From [Bacteroides] pectinophilus (lineage in GTDB: Bacteria > Bacillota > Clostridia > Lachnospirales > Lachnospiraceae): a stretch of 64,000 bases of DNA. Shown here piece by piece: positions 46,029 through 54,966 of this stretch. The position numbers were made by a program, and so were the translations under genes. The notes beneath the pieces are model-generated. The model was not told the DNA's origin. It was given only the letters and a program-made list of their open reading frames with translations, and did no database searches. Location: the NCBI GenBank assembly GCA_025146925.1, contig CP102260.1, positions 1,069,001 through 1,133,000 of the forward strand, written 5' to 3'. Positions within the stretch are counted from its first letter, which is position 1; each line of letters begins with the position of its first letter.

Positions 46029-46669
46029 ATGCAGATAATTCATATGAAGGAATAAAGAAGCGCAATCTGTCAAAGGAACTTGACAGACTGATAGGCTGTA
46101 TATCGGCTGAAGATATAGTGCCAAAGCTTCTGCTGCACAGTTGCTGTGCGCCATGCAGCAGCTATGTAATAGAATATCTTTCACAGTATTTTGCAATTAC
46201 GGTTTTTTATTATAATCCCAATATATCCGAGCGGGAAGAATACACGAAACGTGTTGAGGAGCAGAAGCGTTTTATCAGTGAGTTTCCGGCGAAGAACAAA
46301 GTGAACTTTATTGAAGGTGATTATGAGCCTGATGTATATTATGCAGCTGTAAAGGGATTTGAAAAGTGCCCTGAGGGAGGCGACAGATGTTTTATCTGTT
46401 ATAGGATGAGGCTTGAGGCAGCTGCGGAACTTGCTGCCAGGATGGGTACATTTGATTATTTTACGACAACTCTCAGCATAAGTCCGCTTAAGAACAGCGC
46501 AATGCTTAATTCTATTGGATATGAGCTCGGGAAGAAGTACGGAGTTCCATATCTGCTATCGGATTTTAAGAAAAAAGAGGGATATAAGAGGTCAGTAGAG
46601 TTATCATCTGAATACAATCTGTATAGACAGAATTACTGCGGATGTATATTCTCAAAAACAAACAAATAA
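46025..46669 (+). CDS. queH: Epoxyqueuosine reductase QueH
   Basis: 214 residues, formerly DUF208. It has the paired cysteines HSCCAPCSSYV (about 38-48), a CPEGGDRCFICYRMRLE cluster and a final NYCGC, which together hold the iron-sulfur cluster and second iron. It reduces epoxyqueuosine to queuosine in tRNA, the anaerobic alternative to QueG. It overlaps the end of the GGDEF-EAL gene, so the two are co-translated, although no functional link is obvious. An ATG at 46642 near its end is not a real start for the next gene. Confidence 0.93.
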   Translation: MNADNSYEGIKKRNLSKELDRLIGCISAEDIVPKLLLHSCCAPCSSYVIEYLSQYFAITVFYYNPNISEREEYTKRVEEQKRFISEFPAKNKVNFIEGDYEPDVYYAAVKGFEKCPEGGDRCFICYRMRLEAAAELAARMGTFDYFTTTLSISPLKNSAMLNSIGYELGKKYGVPYLLSDFKKKEGYKRSVELSSEYNLYRQNYCGCIFSKTNK

Positions 46670-46701
46670 TATCAAAACAACAGCAAACAGGAGGTATGAT
46701 T

Positions 46702-47382
46702 ATGGCAAAGAAGGGTTCATTATTAAAGACAGTAATAGGTATTGGTTCACTTGCAGTGGCAGGTAAGGTAGCATATGACAAGTACAGGAACACAAAGGAA
46801 AAGTATGTAAAAGAAGAAAAAGAGAGTGCTGACGATGTAGTTAAAAAGTATAATGCAATTGCAGAGTCTAAGGTCATCGAGATACAGGATGAGGAGTTCG
46901 AGGGATGCGAGATTAAGGCTTCTGCATCAAAGGTTGTTCTTGACTTAAGTCTTGCCGTGATTGAAAAAGATGTCTATATTAATTTTAAGAGCCAGGCAAG
47001 CAGCGTTGTTATTGTAGTACCGGAGGGAGTTAATGTTACATGTGACATTGAGAAGGTAGCAAGCCGTGTACGCAATGAAGTCATAAATGTTGATGAAGAA
47101 GGAATTCACACTGTATATGTTATAGGTAATGCGAGTGTAAGTAATGTTGATATCATTCCTGTTGATTTCTATGGTGAAGACGAAGACTTTGAAGACGAGG
47201 ATGTGGAAGCTGAGGCAGACGAGAGCAATACAGATGATGCCGCAGATGCAGGAGAATCAGGGGAAAATACTGTAGAAGCAAAGCCTGAGGTTAAGGCAGA
47301 CGTAGATGAAAAGGCAGAAAAGTCAGACGGTGATAGAGATGACACTGATGAGACTGACGAGATTCCGCTTCAGGAAGTATAA
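46702..47382 (+). CDS. Short-anchor protein with LiaF-like beta domain and acidic tail
   Basis: 226 residues. A hydrophobic N-terminal segment (about 7-20) precedes a charged linker. A beta-rich domain with repeating V-x-I/V strands (about 60-150; EGCEIKASASKVVLDLSL, SSVVIVVPEGVNVTCDIEKV) recalls the cell-wall-stress LiaF/YvlB-type fold. The final ~70 residues are very acidic (Asp/Glu/Ala). Start ATG 46702 has a strong AGGAGG site. Function is unknown, and homology is suggested by pattern only. Confidence 0.6.
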   Translation: MAKKGSLLKTVIGIGSLAVAGKVAYDKYRNTKEKYVKEEKESADDVVKKYNAIAESKVIEIQDEEFEGCEIKASASKVVLDLSLAVIEKDVYINFKSQASSVVIVVPEGVNVTCDIEKVASRVRNEVINVDEEGIHTVYVIGNASVSNVDIIPVDFYGEDEDFEDEDVEAEADESNTDDAADAGESGENTVEAKPEVKADVDEKAEKSDGDRDDTDETDEIPLQEV

Positions 47383-47396
47383 TTGAATAATGAGGC

Positions 47397-47453
47397 AGAG
47401 GCTTTGCTGATATGTGGTTATGTATCATGTATCAGTTCAAGGCCTCTTTTTTT
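47397..47453 (+). terminator. Rho-independent terminator
   Basis: AGAGGC-TTTG-CTGAT pairs with ATCAG-TT-CAAGGCCTCT and is followed by a T7 run. Confidence 0.75.
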
Positions 47454-47494
47454 AATTAGGAGTCGGGAACTTGCTGAGCCAGTGAAGTACGCAC

Positions 47495-47529
47495 AATCAT
47501 TACTACCCGTCAAACGGGTAGTAATGATT
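47495..47529. repeat. Perfect 16-bp stem palindrome
   Basis: AATCATTACTACCCGT (47495-47510), a 3-base loop, then its exact complement ACGGGTAGTAATGATT (47514-47529). There is no T-tract on either side. It sits just 3' of the Rpn nuclease gene, at the point where housekeeping genes give way to the nuclease and tail module. It could be a mobile-element end, a recombination site or a minus-strand mRNA 3' hairpin. Confidence 0.65.
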
Positions 47530-47561
47530 ACAGTCTGATAAGATACATGGTTATATATAGC

Positions 47562-48734
47562 TTAACTGTTGTGTGCTAAAGCCTCGGCTAACTGAGCTCT
47601 GAGTTGGGCTATTACAGCATCCTTTTCATTAAGCTGGGAATTGGCCTCATCAAGCTGGGAATGAGCATCGTTAAGCTGGGAATTGGCCTCATCGAGCTGG
47701 GAATGAGCATCGTTAAGCTGGGAATTGGCCTCATCGAGCTGAGCATTGAACAGATTCAGCCGTTCTTTAACTTCACTAAGTGCTGCCCGTGTGCCATCAA
47801 GTTCAGCTCTGGAAGCTTCAAGCTCAGCCTTGGCATCTTCAGCTTCTTTTGTCATTGTATCAATCATAAGCTTGGTTGTATTCCTGTCAAGTATACGAAG
47901 TTCTTCGGAAAACATATTCATCACCTTCCCTACATCAGTACACATTCTGTAAATAATATCGTAGAGTGGCTTGAAATCAGGATACTTTGTGATGATTTCA
48001 ATAATGCGTTCAGGTGAATCATCACTCAGAAATGTAAGCCATGCCTCTTCGATAGTTTCTATAGGTTTATTGTGCATGTGCTTATGAAAATTGTCAAGTG
48101 ATATGAGAATAAAATCCTGTAACATATCAAGACTGATTCCTGTGTTGAAAGATGTCCTGCCGTAGTGTATATAACATTCCGGTCTGCCGGATAATTCATG
48201 TGGGCTGCGTTCATATAGGACGATAAGGTATACGGTTTTTACATCACGGTATGTAAAATCACGCTTTTTCTCGCTACGGATACGTTTATACTGACGCAGA
48301 AGCATATCAGCAGAATAGCAGGAACAGCGTTGCGCCGGAAACATATAACCTATACGCTGGACTTCTATGTTGGCAACAGAACCATCTTCAAGCTGTACGA
48401 TAATGTCTGTTACAAGAAGAGAAGCCTCATCTGTAATTCGTGTGGTATCATTGGGAAGTACGTGAAGAATGTGGACCTTGCGCCCAAGAATTGTTGTTAG
48501 AAAACCCTCAAGAGGTTCGGGATTGCTTTCAGCATTCATAACTTCTTTAAAGAATGAATCATACATAATCTTAACGCCGCATGCTCCGGAACAAAAGCTT
48601 ATAAATTCATTCTGCTCCTGCTCGTTCCATGAATAGAATATACTGCTGAGACCGGCGTTATTCTTAATCTCATCCATAATCTCATCACGAGACCTGATAT
48701 ATGGAAAGTATTCTTTTAATTCAGACTTATTCAA
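47562..48734 (-). CDS. Rpn-family PD-(D/E)XK nuclease with coiled-coil tail
   Basis: 390 residues. The N-terminal two thirds match the Rpn/PDDEXK transposase-like family. An early FFKEVM segment precedes LVTDIIVQLEDGSVANIEVQ, with the catalytic Asp and E-x-Q, and then the RYSxxM-like CYSADMLLRQY. Family members cut DNA and promote RecA-independent recombination. The C-terminus is a coiled coil built from nearly exact 14-residue repeats (QLDEANSQLNDAHS). The start follows AAAGGAGGA. A palindrome lies in its leader. Confidence 0.85.
   Translation of the reverse strand: MNKSELKEYFPYIRSRDEIMDEIKNNAGLSSIFYSWNEQEQNEFISFCSGACGVKIMYDSFFKEVMNAESNPEPLEGFLTTILGRKVHILHVLPNDTTRITDEASLLVTDIIVQLEDGSVANIEVQRIGYMFPAQRCSCYSADMLLRQYKRIRSEKKRDFTYRDVKTVYLIVLYERSPHELSGRPECYIHYGRTSFNTGISLDMLQDFILISLDNFHKHMHNKPIETIEEAWLTFLSDDSPERIIEIITKYPDFKPLYDIIYRMCTDVGKVMNMFSEELRILDRNTTKLMIDTMTKEAEDAKAELEASRAELDGTRAALSEVKERLNLFNAQLDEANSQLNDAHSQLDEANSQLNDAHSQLDEANSQLNEKDAVIAQLRAQLAEALAHNS
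47631..47740 (-). repeat. 42-bp in-frame tandem repeats in the Rpn gene
   Basis: Units start at 47631, 47673 and 47715 and are almost identical; each encodes 14 residues (two heptads). Copy number can change without a frameshift. Confidence 0.85.
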
Positions 48735-48767
48735 TAAAAATCCTCCTTTGTAAATAATTAAAACAAA

Positions 48768-48783
48768 TAATATCCGGATATTA
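48768..48783. promoter_or_regulatory. Palindromic operator-like site in the Rpn leader
   Basis: TAATATCCGGATATTA is a perfect 16-bp palindrome between the predicted transcription start (about 48791) and the ribosome site of the Rpn gene. The position suits a repressor site; no regulator is known. Confidence 0.5.
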
Positions 48784-48797
48784 CTGAAAGTGAAATA

Positions 48798-48827
48798 ATA
48801 TTATCATGCAACGGCAGTAAAATACAA
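48798..48827 (-). promoter_or_regulatory. Promoter of the Rpn gene
   Basis: On the minus strand TTGTAT, 18-base spacer, TAATAT. The Rpn gene is thus probably transcribed separately from the tail module. Confidence 0.5.
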
Positions 48828-48937
48828 TGGCAATAGTATATAAAAAAATAATTTATGTTTGGAATGGTTTAACAAAGTTTTATCAAAATTAAAAATAGTA
48901 TCTGTAGATATAGAATATATGTATCTGCATGATACAG

Positions 48938-49792
48938 TTATATATATTCATCCCTGAATGCTTCGTAGTTTTCAGCAAAGCGTCTGCACATAAGCGATTT
49001 ATTAAGCTCATAATGGAGTACATATTGTGCATACCACCAGTTGATTTCCGATTGGGCAGGGATTCTTCCAAGTATATCTGCAAAAAGAGTATATTTTATC
49101 CAGCGTTTGACGGCTTCCTCTGATTCCTGAAGCCTTTTGGTGAATTCATACCAGTCAAGCTGGCCTGTGCTGAGAAGTTCCACATAAGTGTCTGCATCAC
49201 CGATTTCTCGACCAAGAACAGTCAAAGCATAGCGGTTTACCTCGTATTTTAACTGTTCAGGACTAATAGCTCTATTCATAATGTTGCCTCCTTCAAAGAT
49301 TAAAGAATTGCCTATATCCGAAAAGTGTTCATTGATAGCGAAATAATCATGCCAGTCAGATACGGTTCTGCTCAATATCTCATCACCATACCAATGATTG
49401 TTTTTATATCCGCCATTGCCACGCGTGTCGAGGTGTACGGCGTTACCCATATAGCCAATGCCCTCGCATCCGAGATCCTGTGCGATACAGCATATAATAC
49501 TGCCGGGAATCACGTCATTATCAGAGTAAAATACTATATCCGCAGCCATACCGTAAGCGTGGGCATCCTTATCAAGTCCGCTTATCGAACGGCAATAAGC
49601 TCCAGGTTCCCTGTAACCATCATTTACAGTGGCACTTGAAGCATCGCTCACCCTGAATACCTTTTCGAGCAGATCAATAAGTGCATCGTCAATAAGTACC
49701 TCATCACAGCCGTTACGGGACTGGAATTCGTGCAGCATAAAGTGAGGGGATAATTGTATATCCCCGTCAGAAAAATAATAACTGTTAATCAT
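48938..49792 (-). CDS. M15-type peptidase with DUF4214-like C-terminal domain
   Basis: 284 residues. The N-terminal half is a peptidase M15 fold of the phage endolysin kind, with HAYGMAADIVF and VHLDTRG supplying the zinc-binding His-Asp-His residues. The C-terminal half (about 175-284) reads like DUF4214: LTVLGREIGDADTYVELL, then DILGRIPAQSEINWW. No signal peptide is present. ATG 49792 follows AAAGGAG; the upstream ATG at 49807 lies before that site. It is the last gene of the tail module and may cut peptidoglycan peptides for lysis or for tail penetration. Confidence 0.82.
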   Translation of the reverse strand: MINSYYFSDGDIQLSPHFMLHEFQSRNGCDEVLIDDALIDLLEKVFRVSDASSATVNDGYREPGAYCRSISGLDKDAHAYGMAADIVFYSDNDVIPGSIICCIAQDLGCEGIGYMGNAVHLDTRGNGGYKNNHWYGDEILSRTVSDWHDYFAINEHFSDIGNSLIFEGGNIMNRAISPEQLKYEVNRYALTVLGREIGDADTYVELLSTGQLDWYEFTKRLQESEEAVKRWIKYTLFADILGRIPAQSEINWWYAQYVLHYELNKSLMCRRFAENYEAFRDEYI

Positions 49793-49803
49793 AAAAGCTC
49801 CTT

Positions 49804-50541
49804 TCATCCAACTGCAATAAGCGTCATTGATGTTGAAGAATCAGGTTCACCACGATAAAATGCAGCATTTCCGGAATGGTCCCACTTAAACAAATTTGCA
49901 GTAAATATTCCGGTATTGGTGTCATAACTGTAATCAATTATAAAACGGGTTGTTGAGTCACTGAAGAATGAGTAATTTATCTGACAATACACATTTGTGT
50001 AACCTTTACCTATGTTATATTTAAAAGTATGATTCCAATTCTCATAATGACCATCTTCATCTACGTCATCAGGGTTGGGATAATCATAAAGACTTACAGT
50101 GACAACCTTGTAGTCAGCCTTCCCCTTACTATAGCCGGCATTATACCCGCTCTTGTAGTTGGTGCTTCCGGTGTTGACACGGTTGTCGGCGGCAATAACG
50201 CCCTGTCCGAACTGATAACCTGCCATGAGTCTTACATTATCAGACATGACCTTAAAAGAAGCGTCAGTTGCCGTAGTAACACCCTTATCAGTGATGGCAG
50301 TGGCAACTGTACGTTTGCCGTCACTGACAGATTTTTTTAATTCGGCAATCTCCCTGTTGATTTCTGTAATTGAACCTGATGAGCCGCCGAGCTTCTCTTC
50401 AACATTGGTGCCATCCGAGAAAATGACATCAGAGGCATCGGTTACGAAGGAATATCTGTCATAGTTTCTTGTGCCGTCAGAGCTGGTGTCCTTTAATACT
50501 CTGTAATATTGTCCGTTTTTCTTGTTTTCTGTAAAATTCAT
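49804..50541 (-). CDS. Phage tail-fibre-like protein (short)
   Basis: 245 residues. A short N-terminal part reads NKKNGQYYRVLKDTSSDGT, then a helix (ITEINREIAELKKSV) leads into SDGKRTVATAITDKGVTTAT and a GYNAGYSKGK segment. A beta-rich C-terminal domain follows that could bind a receptor. The SDGK-type domain is shared with the fibre at 51275-52264 and with the secreted protein at 26345-28861. The gene ends just before the peptidase start. Confidence 0.7.
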   Translation of the reverse strand: MNFTENKKNGQYYRVLKDTSSDGTRNYDRYSFVTDASDVIFSDGTNVEEKLGGSSGSITEINREIAELKKSVSDGKRTVATAITDKGVTTATDASFKVMSDNVRLMAGYQFGQGVIAADNRVNTGSTNYKSGYNAGYSKGKADYKVVTVSLYDYPNPDDVDEDGHYENWNHTFKYNIGKGYTNVYCQINYSFFSDSTTRFIIDYSYDTNTGIFTANLFKWDHSGNAAFYRGEPDSSTSMTLIAVG

Positions 50542-50561
50542 ATAAATAAACTCCTTTCAGA

Positions 50562-50891
50562 TTATTCAGATATACTGCCGGATATCCATATGGATATTGC
50601 GGGGTTATCAGGCTGAGAATCTCCGTGGAATGAGATTACTGTTTTTGTAAGTGTTTTAACAAAAAGCTGAGTCTGATAGATTCTGTTTTCCAGCATATTA
50701 AAAAAGCCGGCATCGACAGGTGTGACTGCCGACCGGCTGTTAAGGTATTCATGCGCTTTGGCGTAGCTGCCATTGTTTGTAAGATTATTGTGCTGCCGTG
50801 ATATTCCGATGGTATCAAGGGAGACATCCGATATAAACATAATGTCATCCACAGCCTGCGGATATGCTGAAGTGCTGTTATAACTACTCAT
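50562..50891 (-). CDS. Small tail-module protein, unknown
   Basis: 109 residues from ATG 50891, which follows GGAGGTCTGC and overlaps the previous gene. The sequence MSSYNSTSAYPQAVDDIMF begins it, and ISIWISGSISE ends it. No domain is recognised. A longer frame from 50978 lacks a ribosome site. Confidence 0.65.
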   Translation of the reverse strand: MSSYNSTSAYPQAVDDIMFISDVSLDTIGISRQHNNLTNNGSYAKAHEYLNSRSAVTPVDAGFFNMLENRIYQTQLFVKTLTKTVISFHGDSQPDNPAISIWISGSISE

Positions 50892-51219
50892 GCAGACCTC
50901 CAATCCATACATCACCGGTTTCAATGACCTCCGGCTCAGTATCAGATATTCTGATGCTTTGGCATCTCTTGAGAGCAAGAATCTGTGTGTTACGGATTTC
51001 TTCCTGCAAGGTCATAAGAGTATCATTGCCTACAAGACATGAGTCAAAGAAATCACTGTTTCTTTTTGCGTAGGCGGCTGCCGAATCATACTGTCCGTTC
51101 CGGATGTATTTTCTGTAGGTGTTAATAATACCTGCATTTTCATCAGTGACATCTTTATAGTGCTTAAGAGTAATGAGAGCATCAGGAAAATGACTGTATT
51201 CGTGTGTGTATGCTGCCAT
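50884..51219 (-). CDS. Small tail-module protein, unknown
   Basis: 111 residues with a strong AAGGAGG site. It is mostly helical in the first two thirds (YRKYIRNGQYDSAAAYAKR) and ends IETGDVWIGGLHE. Its stop overlaps the next start (CATGAGTAG). It could be a fibre chaperone or connector, but nothing decides this. Confidence 0.65.
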   Translation of the reverse strand: MAAYTHEYSHFPDALITLKHYKDVTDENAGIINTYRKYIRNGQYDSAAAYAKRNSDFFDSCLVGNDTLMTLQEEIRNTQILALKRCQSIRISDTEPEVIETGDVWIGGLHE

Positions 51220-51274
51220 AAAAAACCTCCTTGATTAGTAATAATTATATTAGTGAATTTTGATGAATAATAAA

Positions 51275-52264
51275 TCATATTGAAAATGTTATTGACCAAT
51301 TTACAAGACGTTCATAGATTCTGGTTGACCATCCGTCATAACGTGGACCTAATTCGATATCCTTCAAAGGCTTGCCATTAATATAAAATACAACATGATA
51401 CAGATCATTTTCTGAATCATCGTCCACCTTTGAGGTATATCCTCCGGTTGTAAGAACTGCCGTACTGTTGGAAGCTTTACCCTGTGTGTAGCCTGAGTTG
51501 TACTGAAGCTTTGAGATAATACCGATATTATCGGTAAGTGTCTGAAATGCCGCATCAGCCGCCGTAGCTTTGCCGTTTTCAGTGATGGCAGCGGCGACTA
51601 AAGCTTTGCCATCACTGACAGATTTTTTTAGTGATGATATGGCATCATTAACGGTCTTCTGAGTTACGGAGCCATCTGTGGCTGAGCCGAGAGAGCTGTA
51701 CAATTTTGATACTCCTGCGGTGCTTGAGCTGGCGGCAGAGTAGACAGTGTTGGCATCAGGACCCCATACGGCAGTGCCGTCAGCACTCCATCGAAGAATC
51801 TGACCGGCTTTGCCTCCGCTTGGAATATGCCGGTATCCGGATGTTGCGGGATGTGAATATACACAGGTGTCAGTTCCGTTAATCAGGATATTACCATTTA
51901 CAGAAGAATTCCGGATATTAGTAGCATCTGTGCGTGCGTGAGCAGACAGACTGTGTGTGTACGCCGCATCATAACAGGATTTCAGTGCATTGGTAAGATT
52001 GTTGTCGGATAGTGCCTTGCCGTCTGTTTTGTCAACCTTGGTACTGCTTATAACACCAATACGGGTGTCGACATCAACAAGCTGCTTGTCAACATCATCA
52101 AAGTGTTTGTCAACATCATTAAAGTGCTGCGGGATTCCTGCAATAGCATTGCTGATATCAGTAATTGATGAGTCGATAATGTCTGCATTCTCATTGAAGA
52201 GCGATATATCATATTTGTCACTGATATCCGGTTTGTTAAGTTTGAGATTTGTGGTTGTTAGCAT
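51275..52264 (-). CDS. Phage tail fibre protein
   Basis: 329 residues. The N-terminus MLTTTNLKLNKPDISDKYDI is typical of tail fibres. It then has VDKTDGKALSDNNLT and AYTHSLSAHARTDATN, found in many fibre shafts, a GKAGQILRWSADGTAVWG knob-like turn, and the SDGKALVAAAITENGKAT domain. The C-terminal ~60 residues are likely the receptor-binding tip. It lies downstream of the baseplate genes in tail-module order. Confidence 0.82.
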   Translation of the reverse strand: MLTTTNLKLNKPDISDKYDISLFNENADIIDSSITDISNAIAGIPQHFNDVDKHFDDVDKQLVDVDTRIGVISSTKVDKTDGKALSDNNLTNALKSCYDAAYTHSLSAHARTDATNIRNSSVNGNILINGTDTCVYSHPATSGYRHIPSGGKAGQILRWSADGTAVWGPDANTVYSAASSSTAGVSKLYSSLGSATDGSVTQKTVNDAISSLKKSVSDGKALVAAAITENGKATAADAAFQTLTDNIGIISKLQYNSGYTQGKASNSTAVLTTGGYTSKVDDDSENDLYHVVFYINGKPLKDIELGPRYDGWSTRIYERLVNWSITFSI

Positions 52265-52287
52265 TAAGATTGCACCTTCTTTCTTTT

Positions 52288-54045
52288 TTAACGTGATTTT
52301 ACAAGAGCAAGCTTCGCATGTGTGAAGCGGGAGAGCCTTGCATGGGAATAGGATGAGAGAACTCTGTATGTTCCGGATTCTGAATTGTCCTCATATAGCG
52401 GATAGAATGTATACATGCCGACAGTTGTAGTTCCGTTGGCAAAATCGAGGGATACGGATTTTGTTATATATTGTGAAGGAACATTATATTGGCGGCTTGT
52501 GTACTCTATCTTCATATTCTCCTTAAGCCAGGGGATGATTGTGTTAAGGGTGATGGTAATATCATCCGTAAGCCTGCTGTTTTTCCAGTTCTCATACCGA
52601 GCGCGTTCAAGTGCGAGAGAGTCAGAGGTGATATTGTCATATTCCTGACCCGACATAACGGCACATCTTTCGCCGATACGCTGTACAGTGAAGGGTGAAT
52701 CGGGAACTATAGTCAATTCGACATTGCTGCAATTATAGACCGTCTCAAAATATTCGGAGCTGTACAGGTCAAGCACTGTTCCGTCCGGAGCAGTGTAACC
52801 GTCCTCAATGACAGAGCCGTCTGTTAAAACATTAACGGCATGGGGCTGCCATTGACCGAGAAGGTACAGCATGGTTACAAATGAGGCGGTATCCGTATCG
52901 TAGCGGCGCCTGCAACGGAAGGTATAGACATTTCCGGCAAGGCAGGCACATGCACTGATTGGATTATCAGTGTTTTCATCACATACCGGTACTATGCCAA
53001 GACCATTAATATTCACCTTCTGCGCGGCAGTATTATCCTTATCAACACGGAAAGAGATAATGTCACCTGTGTAGTATGATGTCTTGTAGTTGTCTATTTC
53101 GACGTTATAGCAGCCGTCCAAGGAAGAGCATTTTTCGGAATAAAAGTCAGTGTCAAAGGTTCTTCCCCACACCTCACATACATTGCGCACACAGGACAGG
53201 TCAGAGGAGATGCTTTCAGATATGAGAACCTCATTTATATCGGAATCATCCATGATGACCGGGTCACTGTAGCAGTCGGGAACAGGCTGTACTACAAATG
53301 TTCCGTTTTCGTCAAAAGCGGCATCATAGCCCGGATATAATTCAATCATGTCGGTTATGACAGAGCTTATGGAAGAACCGGATGAGTACTCAAGGTCATA
53401 CGGCAGGCAGTTCCAGCGTGGATTATTGATACGATATTGCTGATAATCCGTGTTGTGTTCCCGGAATCCACGGTACTCACCAATGTCACATACGAGATAA
53501 TTGCGTATTTTTCCGAAAGTTGATATTGCTAAGATGAGGGAGTCGCGGATAGTGTTGTACCGGTCATCCTTTACACTGCCGTCAGAATCCTCGGCATATG
53601 CGGGGAATACCGTCTTGTATGCGCCTAAGGCTCCGTTTATCGTACCATCGAGCGTCACATACAGATCACTGCAATTAATCGTTAAATTATCAGATGAGCT
53701 GTCATATGACAGGTTAGTGCCGGTAATCAGAAAAATGCCCTGATTATACCATGTGAACTGCTCCTGTCTCGGAGTGCGCACACCAAGCCTCAGCAGGCAG
53801 GTGCGGCCTGCCCAGCCGCTTATCCGTGTGCCGAGATTATAGTCAGTAAGGGACGGTGTGATTGTAATGCTGTATGTGCGCCGCACAGAGGATGAACTGT
53901 CAATGTTGAGAGTTCCTGCATTGGCAATTCCGGTCAGATCGTCAAAGACAGAATTATCATCATTCAGTATGAGTAATTTTACTGACAGCTCAAGCCATCT
54001 TGAAAATGCAAGCTGTCTGTCAGCAGATGTTATTGTATAATTCAT
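52288..54045 (-). CDS. Baseplate/tail hub-like protein (DUF5048-like)
   Basis: 585 residues. The N-terminal ~130 residues (SVKLLILNDDNSVFDDLTGI, YSITITPSLTDY) and the middle (SSVITDMIELYPGYDAAFDENG) resemble DUF5048-type phage baseplate proteins. It is rich in Tyr, Asp and beta strands and has no enzyme motif or signal peptide. It starts four bases after the gene upstream. Assignment rests on pattern and context; a tail-spike role is also possible. Confidence 0.6.
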   Translation of the reverse strand: MNYTITSADRQLAFSRWLELSVKLLILNDDNSVFDDLTGIANAGTLNIDSSSSVRRTYSITITPSLTDYNLGTRISGWAGRTCLLRLGVRTPRQEQFTWYNQGIFLITGTNLSYDSSSDNLTINCSDLYVTLDGTINGALGAYKTVFPAYAEDSDGSVKDDRYNTIRDSLILAISTFGKIRNYLVCDIGEYRGFREHNTDYQQYRINNPRWNCLPYDLEYSSGSSISSVITDMIELYPGYDAAFDENGTFVVQPVPDCYSDPVIMDDSDINEVLISESISSDLSCVRNVCEVWGRTFDTDFYSEKCSSLDGCYNVEIDNYKTSYYTGDIISFRVDKDNTAAQKVNINGLGIVPVCDENTDNPISACACLAGNVYTFRCRRRYDTDTASFVTMLYLLGQWQPHAVNVLTDGSVIEDGYTAPDGTVLDLYSSEYFETVYNCSNVELTIVPDSPFTVQRIGERCAVMSGQEYDNITSDSLALERARYENWKNSRLTDDITITLNTIIPWLKENMKIEYTSRQYNVPSQYITKSVSLDFANGTTTVGMYTFYPLYEDNSESGTYRVLSSYSHARLSRFTHAKLALVKSR

Positions 54046-54048
54046 AGC

Positions 54049-54966
54049 TTATCCTCCGTAACTCCAATATTCAGAATCAATGTCAATGAGATCCGCATCG
54101 TAGAGGTCACATTCATTCAGGCAGTCACCGGACTCAAACCAGTTAAATGAGGTCATACGGTGCTGCCAGTGGTCACCCTCATTATCACTCACAGAGCCGC
54201 CATCGACATTTATAAGCCACATACGGCCATCACTGACTTTAAGTATCTTGGGTCTGCCGTCAGTAAGAAAATCCATCAGCTCGTGCCTGTATGAGCAGGA
54301 ATCATCGGGATGGAAGGCATGCCGTGCCGTATCATATCGGCAGAAAAATGCTTCAACTGAGCCGGAATCGTAATTGACCGAGGAATTGTATATTGCGCGC
54401 GGATATCTGTTACGAAGTGATGTCTGGCATATAAGGGAATTCTTTCTGGAAGTGCTGCATTTGATATCAAGAGTTGTACCGAACATTCTGTTTTTATCAA
54501 AAATGTATATGCCGTCAAAATCAGAATGTACGGACACAATGTAATAATTGCCCTCTGCACCGTTGAGAATAGGCACAAGAGCATATTCATAGTCTGTATT
54601 ACCGGCATTGAAAAGGTCAATCCCGGCAAACTGAAGATCCTCCTTTGAATCAATATTGCGGACACATACGGTAGTCCAGTTAAAGGTACCGTATTTGCGG
54701 CGCCTGACGGCAAGCTGGCTGATTGTGGACAGAGAAAAATCAATGTTGCCGGCATTGATTGATTTTTCATAATCGGCGCAAAATACCGTATCTGTGTCCC
54801 AGATAAGGGAAGGAGGGTCAATAAGCGGCATTGCAGTGCTGCGTGATGCATATATGGAATCATATCTGCCTGTGCCAAGCTCCAGACCTGTCAGTTCCTC
54901 AGTCGGGACAACATACGGAAAATAAGAATAATCAGAGCCAAGCAGTAATAAACCTGAAATAAACAT
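54049..54966 (-). CDS. Tail-module protein, possibly distal-tail type
   Basis: 305 residues, beta-rich, acidic, with many aromatic residues. No domain could be recognised with confidence. It shares a stop/start overlap with the fibronectin-like protein upstream and sits four bases before the hub-like gene, so it is likely a structural tail component. Confidence 0.55.
   Translation of the reverse strand: MFISGLLLLGSDYSYFPYVVPTEELTGLELGTGRYDSIYASRSTAMPLIDPPSLIWDTDTVFCADYEKSINAGNIDFSLSTISQLAVRRRKYGTFNWTTVCVRNIDSKEDLQFAGIDLFNAGNTDYEYALVPILNGAEGNYYIVSVHSDFDGIYIFDKNRMFGTTLDIKCSTSRKNSLICQTSLRNRYPRAIYNSSVNYDSGSVEAFFCRYDTARHAFHPDDSCSYRHELMDFLTDGRPKILKVSDGRMWLINVDGGSVSDNEGDHWQHRMTSFNWFESGDCLNECDLYDADLIDIDSEYWSYGG

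Noticed and set aside
48889-49083. 64-residue minus-strand ORF at the end of the peptidase gene
   Set aside because: It overlaps the real CDS in another frame and has no start signal.
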